Positions 27,501 to 35,184 of a DNA stretch of 64,000 nucleotides are shown piece after piece. The stretch comes from Marivita sp. (GTDB lineage: Bacteria > Pseudomonadota > Alphaproteobacteria > Rhodobacterales > Rhodobacteraceae): the NCBI RefSeq assembly GCF_020055635.1, contig NZ_JAIPUT010000003.1, forward strand, positions 62,001 through 126,000, read 5' to 3'. The notes under the pieces were generated by a model. It was not told the origin of the DNA. It made no database searches and worked only from the letters and a program-made list of their open reading frames with translations. A program made the translations under genes and the position numbers. Within the stretch, counting starts at the first letter, position 1, and each line of letters opens with the position of its first letter.

Positions 27501-30500
27501 GTATGTGCCGCCGGGCCGGATCATCGCATCGGTCGCGGCCTCAAGGGGGGATTTCCGCAGCGTCTGTTCATAGCGTCGCCCGGACCGGAGCGCGGCCACA
27601 CCCGAGCCGGGTTCGGCGATCATCTCTTCGATGACCTGCTCGGTCAGTGTCTCTTGCGCCGCTCCGTAAGCCGACTGGCGCGCCGCCCGACCCAGAAGCG
27701 CCTTCGTCGGTTTGGTCGGCAGACAAAGATCGACCGAACATACGGACAGACCGGGAATCTCTCTCGGGATGACCCGGACGGGACCGGACAGGATGGCCTT
27801 TTCCGGGATCGTCAGCCTTTCATCACCCAAGGCAGCAGCCCCTTTGGTAAAGACCGTGATCTGCGTGGGCTTGGGCAGTGTATCGTCGGCAATCGCTTGG
27901 GCGATGAACATCAGCGAATAGAATCCGTGTTCCTGCATCCGGTGGAAAAAGCTGGATCCGGGACGATGGCTCTGGTCCTTGGTGACGCCCCAGAAATGCG
28001 CGATGCGGCTGGGAACCAGCCCTTGCGAGAGCATGTCGCGGAACAAGAGGTCGTAGCCTTCGCGCCCGCGTTCGGGGGCCAGCACATAGGTGCTTTCGTC
28101 AACGCGGGCAAAGCTGTCGCCCGGCCAGACCTCGACAATGGAATGGCCCGCCGCGCGCAGTTTCTTGGCGGCGGCCGATGCCACGCCGGCATCATCCATG
28201 AACATCAGCCAGCTTTGCGGTTCGGCCTTGTCGAGTTCATGGCGCACGTCCACAGGCGTGGCTGCGTATTTCGGACGCCATGCCGGCACCCATCCCCAGT
28301 TCTCGAGACCGTCGATCCGCGACAGGTATCGCGAAACCGATTGCGTCTGAGGCTTGCCGGGTTCGATGAAGTATCGCGCACGCTGAAAGGCATAGGTCGG
28401 CAAGGGCACACGATTTCGGCGCGCCTCGCCCCAGATCTGATCCCAGTCGATCTCTCCGCCCAGCGCCCAGATTCGCCCCAGCACTTCGAGCATGTAGCGG
28501 TCGTCCTCGATGTCCTCGTCGGGGTGCCGCAGGCTTGACAGCACCTGGTTTGCGCTGATCCCCTCGCTCTGGCGCGCAAGCGCGGACAACGCCTTGCCGG
28601 GCCCGACCTCAAGATAGATACGGTTGGATTTGTCCGACAACGTGTCGAGACATTGCGCAAAATGGACTGTCCCGCGCAGGTGAGACACCCAGTAATCCGG
28701 GCTTGTCGCCTGATCGTCCGTCATGAACGCGCCGGTTCGGTTGGACGTGATCGGGATCTGCGGTGGGTTGAGGGGGATCGTGTTCAGATAGGCACGGAAG
28801 CGCTCGAGGATCGGATCCAACATCCGCGAATGGGCCGCAATGTCGATCGGAATGCGCTGGCAGTCGATATCGCGACGCTTCAGTTCCTGTTCGAGCGTTG
28901 CCAGCGCTGTAATCGGACCGGAAGCCACGCTGAGGCCCGGGCTGTTGATCGCACCCAGGTCAAGCGCATCTCCCAGCAGGGGTTCGAGTTCGTCGGCAGA
29001 CAACGCTACCGAGATCATGCCGCCTTTTTCGATCGTGTCGAAAAGGGTGCCACGCAGATGCACAAGCCCGATGCAGTCTTCGAAAGACATCACGCCTGCC
29101 ACACATGCCGCAGTGTTCTCGCCCATCGAATGGCCCGCCAGCGCCGAGGGATGGATGCCCCAGCTCATCCAGAGCCGGGACAGCGCGTATTCCACGATCA
29201 TGATCAGCGGCAGTTGCAGGGATGGTCTGCGCAGGGCTTCGTTCGCCTGACGCTCTTGACCCTGTTCCGGCAGCCACAACGCACGGATGTCACGGGATTC
29301 CAAAGCCTGAAGGTGGTCCAGGCCTCGGTCCATCCACTCGGCAAAGACCGGTTCGGTCTCGTAGAGATCACGGGCCATGCCCGCATATTGCGCGCCACCT
29401 CCGGGAAAAAGGAAGACCGTTTCGGGATTGGACAACGCTTCGTGGGTGTGCACGCGTCGGGCATCGGTCTGCTCGAGTTTCCGCGCTGCGTCCTGGTGAT
29501 CGGATGCGACCACGATGCGCCGCTTCTCAAAGGCGCGACGGCCCGTCCGAAGGGTCCACGCGATATCTGCCAAAGGCTGATCGGGATGCGCGCGCAGATG
29601 TGCGGCAAGCTGTGCCGCATTTGCGTCAAGTGCGGCCTTGTTGCGACCCGACACCGCGAGGATCTGGAAGGGCCAGTCGCTGGCCTCTGACGGGCGCGGC
29701 GCAGGGGCTTCTTCCAAGACGACGTGGGCATTTGTGCCGCCGACCCCAAGCGAGTTCACACCAGCCCGGCGGGGGTGATCGGTTCGTGGCCAATCGGTCA
29801 GGCGGTCATTCACCCGGAATGGCGAGGTTTCAAAATCGATGGTCGGATTTGGTTGCTCGTAGCCAAGACTGGGCGGCATCTGGTGGTGGTGCAGCGCCAT
29901 CGACGCCTTGATGAGGCTTGCGACCCCGGCAGCCGTGTCGAGATGACCGATATTCGTCTTCACCGAGCCGATCCGGCAATGTCCTACCTTGTCGCTTGTC
30001 GCCTGGAAAGCCTGCGTCAGGGCCGCAACCTCGATCGGGTCGCCCAGGTAGGTGCCGGTGCCATGGCATTCGACATAGTCGATGCTGTCTGCGGTGACGC
30101 CGGCGATGGCCTGCGCTTCGGCAATGGCGTCGGCCTGTCCGTCGACGGAGGGCGCGAGATATCCCGCCTTGGCCGCGCCATCGTTGTTCACGGCGCTGCC
30201 CTTGATGACCGCCCAGATGTGGTCGCCATCGGCCAGCGCGTCGGACAGACGCCGCAAGACGACGACACCCGCGCCGGAGCCGAAAACGGTTCCCTGCGCC
30301 CGATGGTCGAACGCGTGGCACTGACCGTCCGGTGACAGGATCTCGTTCTCCTTGTAGAGATAGCCCTGCCCCTGTGGCAGTTCGATCGTCACTCCGCCTG
30401 CCAGCGCCATGTCGCATTCACCATTGAGCAATGACTGGCAGGCGTAATGCGTCGCCACCAGAGAGGTGGAACAGGCGGTCTGAACGTTCACCGAGGGACC

Positions 30501-31031
30501 ATCGAGGTCGAAGATGTGGCTGACACGTGTGGTCAGGAAATCCTTGTCGTTGCCGGTGTGGCGCAGCAGGAACATCCCTGTGCCTTCGACAAGATCGGGA
30601 TTTGAGCACAGGTTGAAATAAAAATAGCTTCCCATCCCACAACCGCCGAAGACACCGATACGGCCCTCGTGCCGCTCGGGCATATGACCCGCGTTTTCCA
30701 AGGCTTCCCATGCGCATTCAAGAAACGTGCGATGCTGAGGATCCATGATGGCCGCATCCTTGGGCGACAGGCCAAAGAACTCCGCATCGAAGTGATCGAA
30801 CCCGTCCAGCGTGGCAGCATATGGAACGTAATCGCGATGCCGAAAAAGGTCCGGCGGCACTCCGGCGACTGTCAGTTCGTCTTCGCTCAATCGCCGTATC
30901 GACGTGACACCGTCGCGCAGGTTGCGCCAGTATTCCGCCAGCGTTGCCGCACCCGGCAGATGCGCGGACATGCCGACAATCGCGATATCGCCTTCCGCCG
31001 CCGTTTCGGGCGCGGGTGATCGGTTCGTCAT
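24555..31031 (-). CDS. Type I modular polyketide synthase: KS-AT-KR-DH-ACP-TE
   Basis: A 2158-residue cytosolic megasynthase. The ketosynthase has Cys187 in TACSTS and the downstream ECHGTGT and NIGHLD histidine blocks. The acyltransferase has GHSMGE (Ser635); its specificity block reads IAAHS, which is neither a clear malonyl nor methylmalonyl type. A structural half and then a ketoreductase follow (LITGGFGGIG near 1180, Tyr1339 in DYVAAN, MDD in place of LDD, suggesting B-type stereochemistry). A dehydratase-like domain comes after the KR (His1425; the second motif reads LLDIATG, with Gly where Gln/His is usual). The carrier has Ser1811 in LGGHSL. The thioesterase has Ser1958 in GFSGG, Asp in LLDTPL and His in PGDHD. 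Start has AGGA 7 bases upstream. It probably extends the NRPS-bound unit once and releases it. Confidence 0.93.
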   Translation of the reverse strand: MTNRSPAPETAAEGDIAIVGMSAHLPGAATLAEYWRNLRDGVTSIRRLSEDELTVAGVPPDLFRHRDYVPYAATLDGFDHFDAEFFGLSPKDAAIMDPQHRTFLECAWEALENAGHMPERHEGRIGVFGGCGMGSYFYFNLCSNPDLVEGTGMFLLRHTGNDKDFLTTRVSHIFDLDGPSVNVQTACSTSLVATHYACQSLLNGECDMALAGGVTIELPQGQGYLYKENEILSPDGQCHAFDHRAQGTVFGSGAGVVVLRRLSDALADGDHIWAVIKGSAVNNDGAAKAGYLAPSVDGQADAIAEAQAIAGVTADSIDYVECHGTGTYLGDPIEVAALTQAFQATSDKVGHCRIGSVKTNIGHLDTAAGVASLIKASMALHHHQMPPSLGYEQPNPTIDFETSPFRVNDRLTDWPRTDHPRRAGVNSLGVGGTNAHVVLEEAPAPRPSEASDWPFQILAVSGRNKAALDANAAQLAAHLRAHPDQPLADIAWTLRTGRRAFEKRRIVVASDHQDAARKLEQTDARRVHTHEALSNPETVFLFPGGGAQYAGMARDLYETEPVFAEWMDRGLDHLQALESRDIRALWLPEQGQERQANEALRRPSLQLPLIMIVEYALSRLWMSWGIHPSALAGHSMGENTAACVAGVMSFEDCIGLVHLRGTLFDTIEKGGMISVALSADELEPLLGDALDLGAINSPGLSVASGPITALATLEQELKRRDIDCQRIPIDIAAHSRMLDPILERFRAYLNTIPLNPPQIPITSNRTGAFMTDDQATSPDYWVSHLRGTVHFAQCLDTLSDKSNRIYLEVGPGKALSALARQSEGISANQVLSSLRHPDEDIEDDRYMLEVLGRIWALGGEIDWDQIWGEARRNRVPLPTYAFQRARYFIEPGKPQTQSVSRYLSRIDGLENWGWVPAWRPKYAATPVDVRHELDKAEPQSWLMFMDDAGVASAAAKKLRAAGHSIVEVWPGDSFARVDESTYVLAPERGREGYDLLFRDMLSQGLVPSRIAHFWGVTKDQSHRPGSSFFHRMQEHGFYSLMFIAQAIADDTLPKPTQITVFTKGAAALGDERLTIPEKAILSGPVRVIPREIPGLSVCSVDLCLPTKPTKALLGRAARQSAYGAAQETLTEQVIEEMIAEPGSGVAALRSGRRYEQTLRKSPLEAATDAMIRPGGTYLITGGFGGIGLSIGKSLAEQGCTLVLTARNALPDRALWDRYLQRHAPQDKDARRIRAVQELEALGATVRTHAADVCNLTDMTQVVEETLAGSTRIDGVIHAAGVMDDAPLLSKTTASVEQVFSAKIHGTKVLDQLLPDGATDFIVLFASSSTQTAPAGQIDYVAANEFLNAYAQARKADRTKVLAINWGIWSEVGMAADALAERVGEAEPTALTTIDLPLLHKTGFDPSGHRLFEARYTPQDWFIDEHRTKQGDAVFPGSGYLTLAAQALRGQGETDSFAIRNMTFLRPLHVAETAERDIRVRLSRGDEGYHMQVLGSCALNGRAGFAPTVSADLSLIPKAQPKPLDIKAIRARCGAARRSSNGGKLQAPQETQLAFGPRWKVLDSMAFGQGEGIADLSLSPAARDDAGWHYHPALLDIATGWAMDLIQGYRADTLWVPVSYDTVRVYHRFPDRIVSWVRSAASNRNEDETAAFDITLAAPDGTVCMEIEGFSIRRLADISALTAPFKVGKSEFEPADFSRSTQPLSAAEERLQHNLSQGIRPEDGADAFRRALGKNASQIYVSSLDMDALIEQAGASADTGSEMRKFDRPQLDGDYVAPETEIERTLVGIWEDLLGVQNVGVEDSFFDLGGHSLIAVRLFAKVRKTYDVDFPISVLFEAPTIRACASLIQDRTGISDTHQKTDRQPKKASRRFKHIVPMHDGEGGRKAPFFLVAGMFGNVLNLRHLAQLLGSDRPFYGLQAKGLYGDETPHSTIKDAARDYIAEMKQVQPHGPYFIGGFSGGGITAYDIAHQLCAMGDEVALVVLLDTPLPQRRPLARKDRLLIQWQETRRKGAAYPFVWLRNRIRWEIEKRKTTDETRTAHSFHNAEIEQAFLNAVATYRMQPWDGRIALFRPPLVGTWKVSGGRWVNHERAYLFNDNDWGQYTPQIEVFEVPGDHDSMVLEPNVRVMASYLRNVIATTEAATEGKGRVLSFEPTQAAE

Positions 31032-31135
31032 ATTCGTATCCTGATCGTCTGGATAGGCGGATTACCGCACAAATATGATAAAACTAGGGCATCGGTGGTG
31101 ATACAGGGACTCGTTTTTCCAGGCCCCCGGCAGGT

Positions 31136-32497
31136 TCAAAGCGCCGCGAGGTCCGCCAAGGCCCCGGCATTGACCCAGACCGCAAACGCGATGATCCCGA
31201 CCCCGACAAGCCCGTAGACGATGTCATGTGCGGGATCCCAGGCACCGACATGGCGTGCCATCCAAACGACGAATGGATAGGCCGCAATCCCGGCAACCCC
31301 TACTCCGACAAGAGCCCCGAACAGGCCCCCCCAGCCCAGCCCCGCCAACAAGCACGCGACCGTCAGGACAGCGCGCGCCGCGGACAGCACGAAAAAGCGC
31401 CGCGAATCTCCGGCGGCCAGTGCAGCTTGTTCGTAGGTCAGCACGACCACCTGCGGGATCTGCATCGCCGCCACGAGAACCACCACGGCACCGGCCATGA
31501 AGTAGCGTGGATCGTAAAGCAGGTCGATGAGGAGCACACCCGAAACCGACACCGCACCGGTCAGGCCCAGCATGGCCGCGGTTAGTAGAAAACGCATTTT
31601 TTGAAGCTTGCGAAAGTTCTCGGCACTGTCGGCCGGGGGACGCTCTCGGTAGACCGGGATCAAGACCTTGCGGGTCATGAAACCGCCCATGAGGATCGGA
31701 AAACTGGCCAGGAAAAAGCCGATATTGTAAATTCCGAACTGGTCCAGCGGCAGGTATTTCCCCAGCAAAAGCTTGTCGCTTTGCATGAACAGGAACCCGC
31801 AGATCGTGCTGAGGAAAATCCATTTGCCGAAGCCGATCAGCTCTTGCGCGGCTTCGGGTTCCCATTGAAAGCGGTTGCTCGGTCCTGGCAGGAACAGACT
31901 GTAGAGCACCAGCAAGACAACGGCCGAGGCGACCCCGCTGATGACAAGCGCCCAAACCGAATGCAGCACCCAGGCCAGGAACACCGCGACCAGCAAGCCG
32001 ACGATCTGGGCAAGCAAATCCAGCCCGGTCAGGCGCCCAAGAAGCAGGTGACGGTTGGCGGTATCCATACGGGTCGGGTTGAACCCGGCAATAAATAGGC
32101 TGATCCCCGCACAGGGCAGGATCCAGGCCAGAAGCGGTTCGTCGTAGATCTTCGAAACCGGGACCGCGATGGCGCAGGCAAAGGCCCACAGCAAGGCACC
32201 GCGGATGACCTGAATGGTCCACGCAGTGTCGAGGAATTTCTGATCGTCCCCACGTTTCGATTGCATGATGGCCGGGCTCACACCGACATCCGAGAACATC
32301 GCAAGGCCTTGCATGATGACGGCGACAAGCGCCATCAAACCGAAGGCTTCGGGGAACAACAGGCGCGTCAGGATCAGATTCGAGGCAAGGCGCAAAGCCT
32401 GGCTCGTGCCGTAGCCGCCAAGCGTCAGGATCGACGATCGCATGAAGCGCGCGCTTAGCGAACCTCCGCGCAATCTGGCCAACAGGACATCCATCAC
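31136..32497 (-). CDS. Wzx-like oligosaccharide flippase
   Basis: A 453-residue polytopic membrane protein with about 12 hydrophobic segments and the polysaccharide-transport (PST/MATE-like) pattern. The N-terminus reads LTLGGYGTSQALRLASNLIL, with LLFPEAFGLMALVAVIMQG next, a typical Wzx/RfbX start. Such proteins move undecaprenyl-linked oligosaccharides to the periplasmic face. GTG 32497 overlaps the upstream GT2 stop by 4 bases; ATG 32494 is an alternative. It lies 104 bases before the PKS start and on the same strand, linking glycan export with the assembly-line genes. Confidence 0.9.
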   Translation of the reverse strand: MMDVLLARLRGGSLSARFMRSSILTLGGYGTSQALRLASNLILTRLLFPEAFGLMALVAVIMQGLAMFSDVGVSPAIMQSKRGDDQKFLDTAWTIQVIRGALLWAFACAIAVPVSKIYDEPLLAWILPCAGISLFIAGFNPTRMDTANRHLLLGRLTGLDLLAQIVGLLVAVFLAWVLHSVWALVISGVASAVVLLVLYSLFLPGPSNRFQWEPEAAQELIGFGKWIFLSTICGFLFMQSDKLLLGKYLPLDQFGIYNIGFFLASFPILMGGFMTRKVLIPVYRERPPADSAENFRKLQKMRFLLTAAMLGLTGAVSVSGVLLIDLLYDPRYFMAGAVVVLVAAMQIPQVVVLTYEQAALAAGDSRRFFVLSAARAVLTVACLLAGLGWGGLFGALVGVGVAGIAAYPFVVWMARHVGAWDPAHDIVYGLVGVGIIAFAVWVNAGALADLAAL

Positions 32498-33420
32498 CGA
32501 CCTCGGCTCCAGCCCGTGTCAATCGGGCGGGTCAACTTGACCGCCAGGGCAACACCCGCATAGACGGCAAAACCCAGCGGGTCCTTGAAGGCGAGCTGGA
32601 CTTTCTTCCGCATCGGGAACATTGGCTTGTCGTCATTGGACATGAGTTCAGGATAGAGATGTCTGATCTCATCCACACCCGCATTCTGGCGCCGCCGCAC
32701 GCGGACCAGATTGGACCAGCCCTCGACCAGGGGCCACGTATAGGCCGCTTTCACACTGACACGCTCCTCGGGTCGGAAACTCAGCCTGACGAACGTGTCG
32801 TCGGAAATGATGTCCGGAAACCTGCCCCAGCGCATCCGGCCGGCCGCGTTGACGGCAAAAAGGCCCGCTCCCGGAACCCCGTGTTTCATGAACGGAACCT
32901 TGGCATAGATCCGGGCATAGGCGCGCGTCGCCCAGGTTTTCGGCTCGACCAGGTACAGTGTGCCGCTCGCGTAGCGCGGTTCTGCGGTGTTCAATGCGGT
33001 GTAAAGATCGGACAACAGATGCTTCGAAATCTCGACATCGGCGTCAAGATAAATCCGGATTGCCCCGCGCGCGGCCTTGTCACCTGCATTCAGAGCCCCG
33101 AGCTTGCCACCTTCCTTGCGGTCAAGAACCCCCAGCTCGAGACCTTTCGCAGCAAAGGACCCTACCGCGTCAAGCGCGACAGCCGTTGTCCGGTCGCGAC
33201 TGCCATTGGATATGACGATGACCTCGAAAGGGGCGGGATATGGCCATTCGCTTTGCAACACCTTTTGCAGGCACGTCCCGATCAGCGCCTCCTCGTTCGA
33301 GGCGGGGATCAAGATGCTGAGCGCCGGCAGGGTTTCGGTTGAGGAACCGCTGGTGTTCGGCGGCATAAAGGTCATTCCCATGGCATGACGAGAGGGGCTG
33401 AGAGGGTGCCCGGATTGCAT
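32494..33420 (-). CDS. GT2 family glycosyltransferase
   Basis: A 308-residue GT-A glycosyltransferase. The nucleotide site is SILIPASNEEALIGTCL, the metal motif is IYLDADVEISK, and SDDTFVRL is the catalytic-base region, followed by RVRRRQN, which stands in place of the usual Q-x-x-R-W. The C-terminal hydrophobic part (GFAVYAGVALAVKL) may contact the membrane. Three methionines in the first 19 residues make the exact start uncertain, and no convincing ribosome site singles one out. It is coupled to the flippase by a 4-base overlap and follows the GH-A-like gene by 40 bases. Confidence 0.86.
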   Translation of the reverse strand: MQSGHPLSPSRHAMGMTFMPPNTSGSSTETLPALSILIPASNEEALIGTCLQKVLQSEWPYPAPFEVIVISNGSRDRTTAVALDAVGSFAAKGLELGVLDRKEGGKLGALNAGDKAARGAIRIYLDADVEISKHLLSDLYTALNTAEPRYASGTLYLVEPKTWATRAYARIYAKVPFMKHGVPGAGLFAVNAAGRMRWGRFPDIISDDTFVRLSFRPEERVSVKAAYTWPLVEGWSNLVRVRRRQNAGVDEIRHLYPELMSNDDKPMFPMRKKVQLAFKDPLGFAVYAGVALAVKLTRPIDTGWSRGR

Positions 33421-33460
33421 AGGATCATGTCAAATTTAAGGATAGCGGGAAAATGCCATG

Positions 33461-35146
33461 TTATTCCCCCGGCTGACCCGAGTGGTGTTTCTTCAGCGCG
33501 CGCCAGCGCGGATTGTCATCGTTCAAATGGCGCAACGCCCCCCAACTGCCCCACTGGCTGGGTGGCGCGACATCGACAAACGCATTGAACGGGCTGTCCG
33601 TGAAGCGCGCCCAGGCCGCAAGCGCCTCGTCGTATAGGGTGCCCATCTGCTCCGAGTAGTTGAAAGCGATCAGGAAGGCGACCAGGCGTTCATCCTGATG
33701 TAACTCGCCAGTTGCCGCGGCATGGGTGCCGCCTTCATACATGATCAGTTCCAGCCCCGCATCTCGAGCCGCAGCGGCATGGTAGGGCCAAAGCGTTTCC
33801 GTCAACTCTCGCAGGGAACCGTCGCGAACCTGCGTTTCGGCAAACTCCAGCACATCGTCGAACCTGTGCTGCTGCACATACTCACGCAAGGCTACACGCG
33901 ACAGCCCCTCGGCTTCGCCAGCCAATTCCGCGGCGGTTTCTGCCTCGTCGAGCACATCTTGAAGGGTAGCGGGCTCTCCAAGTTCATACCCGAAATACCC
34001 GGTGACCGCGTATGCGTCGAACATTTCTGCCGGCGGCCTTCCAAGTGCGGCGGTAGCATTTTCACCGAACAAGGCGGCTTTCTCCAGCTCCGGCCAACCG
34101 GTGTGCACAGACACAACACGTTTAAGTCGTGCATTTGCCTCTTCACCAAAGACCTCTGTCCAGATGGACATGATTTCAGCCGAACGCATGCCGTAGAATT
34201 GCATCCAGCCGTCGCCGATTTCGCCCCAAAGCTTTTCGGCCTGCTGCGACGCCCATTGCGCCTGGTGAAAAATGAAATTCCAGACCTCGTTGGAGTACTC
34301 GACATAGACTGTCTGTTCGGGCGCAAGCGTGTCATGCACTGTTTGCGCAAACCTTCGCACCAGGTCGTCATTTGACAGATGTGGAAGAGCGAACCACGCG
34401 TCCGCGCCGATCCGATTTGCCAGTTCGATCATGACCGGCAATGGAACCCCGCGCCATGCGTATGAAAAATCGCTGGTTTTGGGCAAGTCTTCCCATGTCT
34501 GAACAGTAGAATTGTTCGTGTCCATCCAATCCATGAAACGAACGGTCTCGGTCCTTTGCAGGTGGGTCAGCCAAAGCGGATTGAACACCTGTTCTTCACC
34601 GAGCTGCTGAAGATGGCGCTCATGTACGATACGGATATTCCGGATCGGGTCATCGACGTCGGTCGCGCTGATCGCGATGCCAACAGCACCGGCGCCCGGT
34701 GTGTAGGAGAACACCCGCAGCCCCGGCCCTCTCTTGATGACGCGACCGGAACCGGTGACGCCCAGGCTGCCCTGGCCATCAAAGGTCACGTGATAGCGCC
34801 CCGCAAGGTGAGAGGCGTCGTCGGGCTGATCCGTCAGAACCAGTGTTTCCAGCTTTGTGATCTCGGTCGGAACACGTCGTGGCCATCCATTCGCGTCGAA
34901 GACCCCGTTGCGCAGCATGGTCTCGAACTCCAGCCCGCCCCACCGACCGGGAAGGTGTCCGATCCAGGGGCGCGCGGATTTCATCAGATCGATGAACGGA
35001 TGCTGCGTCGACCAATCGGAAATGCCGTTCAGCCCGAAAGCCATGCCACGTTCGGCGGTGCCCGCGGCAAAGGCTGGCGAGGAAAGGACCGCCATCCAGA
35101 TTGAAACCACGGCACAAGCCAAGGTTTTGAACGCATCCTGGTGCAC
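33461..35146 (-). CDS. Secreted GH-A clan glycosidase-like protein
   Basis: A 561-residue protein with a signal peptide (CAVVSIWMAVLSSPAFA). Two acidic motifs match clan GH-A TIM-barrel glycosidases: Glu287 in EYSNEVWN (the N-E acid/base pair) and Glu471 in MYEGGTH (nucleophile). The segment before the first motif (IELANRIGADAWFALPHL) is also typical of this layout. A beta-rich N-terminal region (about 90-180) precedes the barrel. Relatives I recall are annotated as cellulose-binding or hypothetical proteins in alphaproteobacteria. It would act in the periplasm or outside, cutting or editing the local polysaccharide. GTG start, no strong ribosome site. It may head the long minus-strand transcript down to 17991. 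Confidence 0.65.
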   Translation of the reverse strand: MHQDAFKTLACAVVSIWMAVLSSPAFAAGTAERGMAFGLNGISDWSTQHPFIDLMKSARPWIGHLPGRWGGLEFETMLRNGVFDANGWPRRVPTEITKLETLVLTDQPDDASHLAGRYHVTFDGQGSLGVTGSGRVIKRGPGLRVFSYTPGAGAVGIAISATDVDDPIRNIRIVHERHLQQLGEEQVFNPLWLTHLQRTETVRFMDWMDTNNSTVQTWEDLPKTSDFSYAWRGVPLPVMIELANRIGADAWFALPHLSNDDLVRRFAQTVHDTLAPEQTVYVEYSNEVWNFIFHQAQWASQQAEKLWGEIGDGWMQFYGMRSAEIMSIWTEVFGEEANARLKRVVSVHTGWPELEKAALFGENATAALGRPPAEMFDAYAVTGYFGYELGEPATLQDVLDEAETAAELAGEAEGLSRVALREYVQQHRFDDVLEFAETQVRDGSLRELTETLWPYHAAAARDAGLELIMYEGGTHAAATGELHQDERLVAFLIAFNYSEQMGTLYDEALAAWARFTDSPFNAFVDVAPPSQWGSWGALRHLNDDNPRWRALKKHHSGQPGE

Positions 35147-35184
35147 GTCAAAAATCCCGACGAGGAGTGGTTATGGCGAGGTCT

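Noticed and set aside
27120-28538. A 472-codon plus-strand open frame opposite the PKS
   Set aside because: Antisense shadow of the KR and linker region; no conserved sequence.
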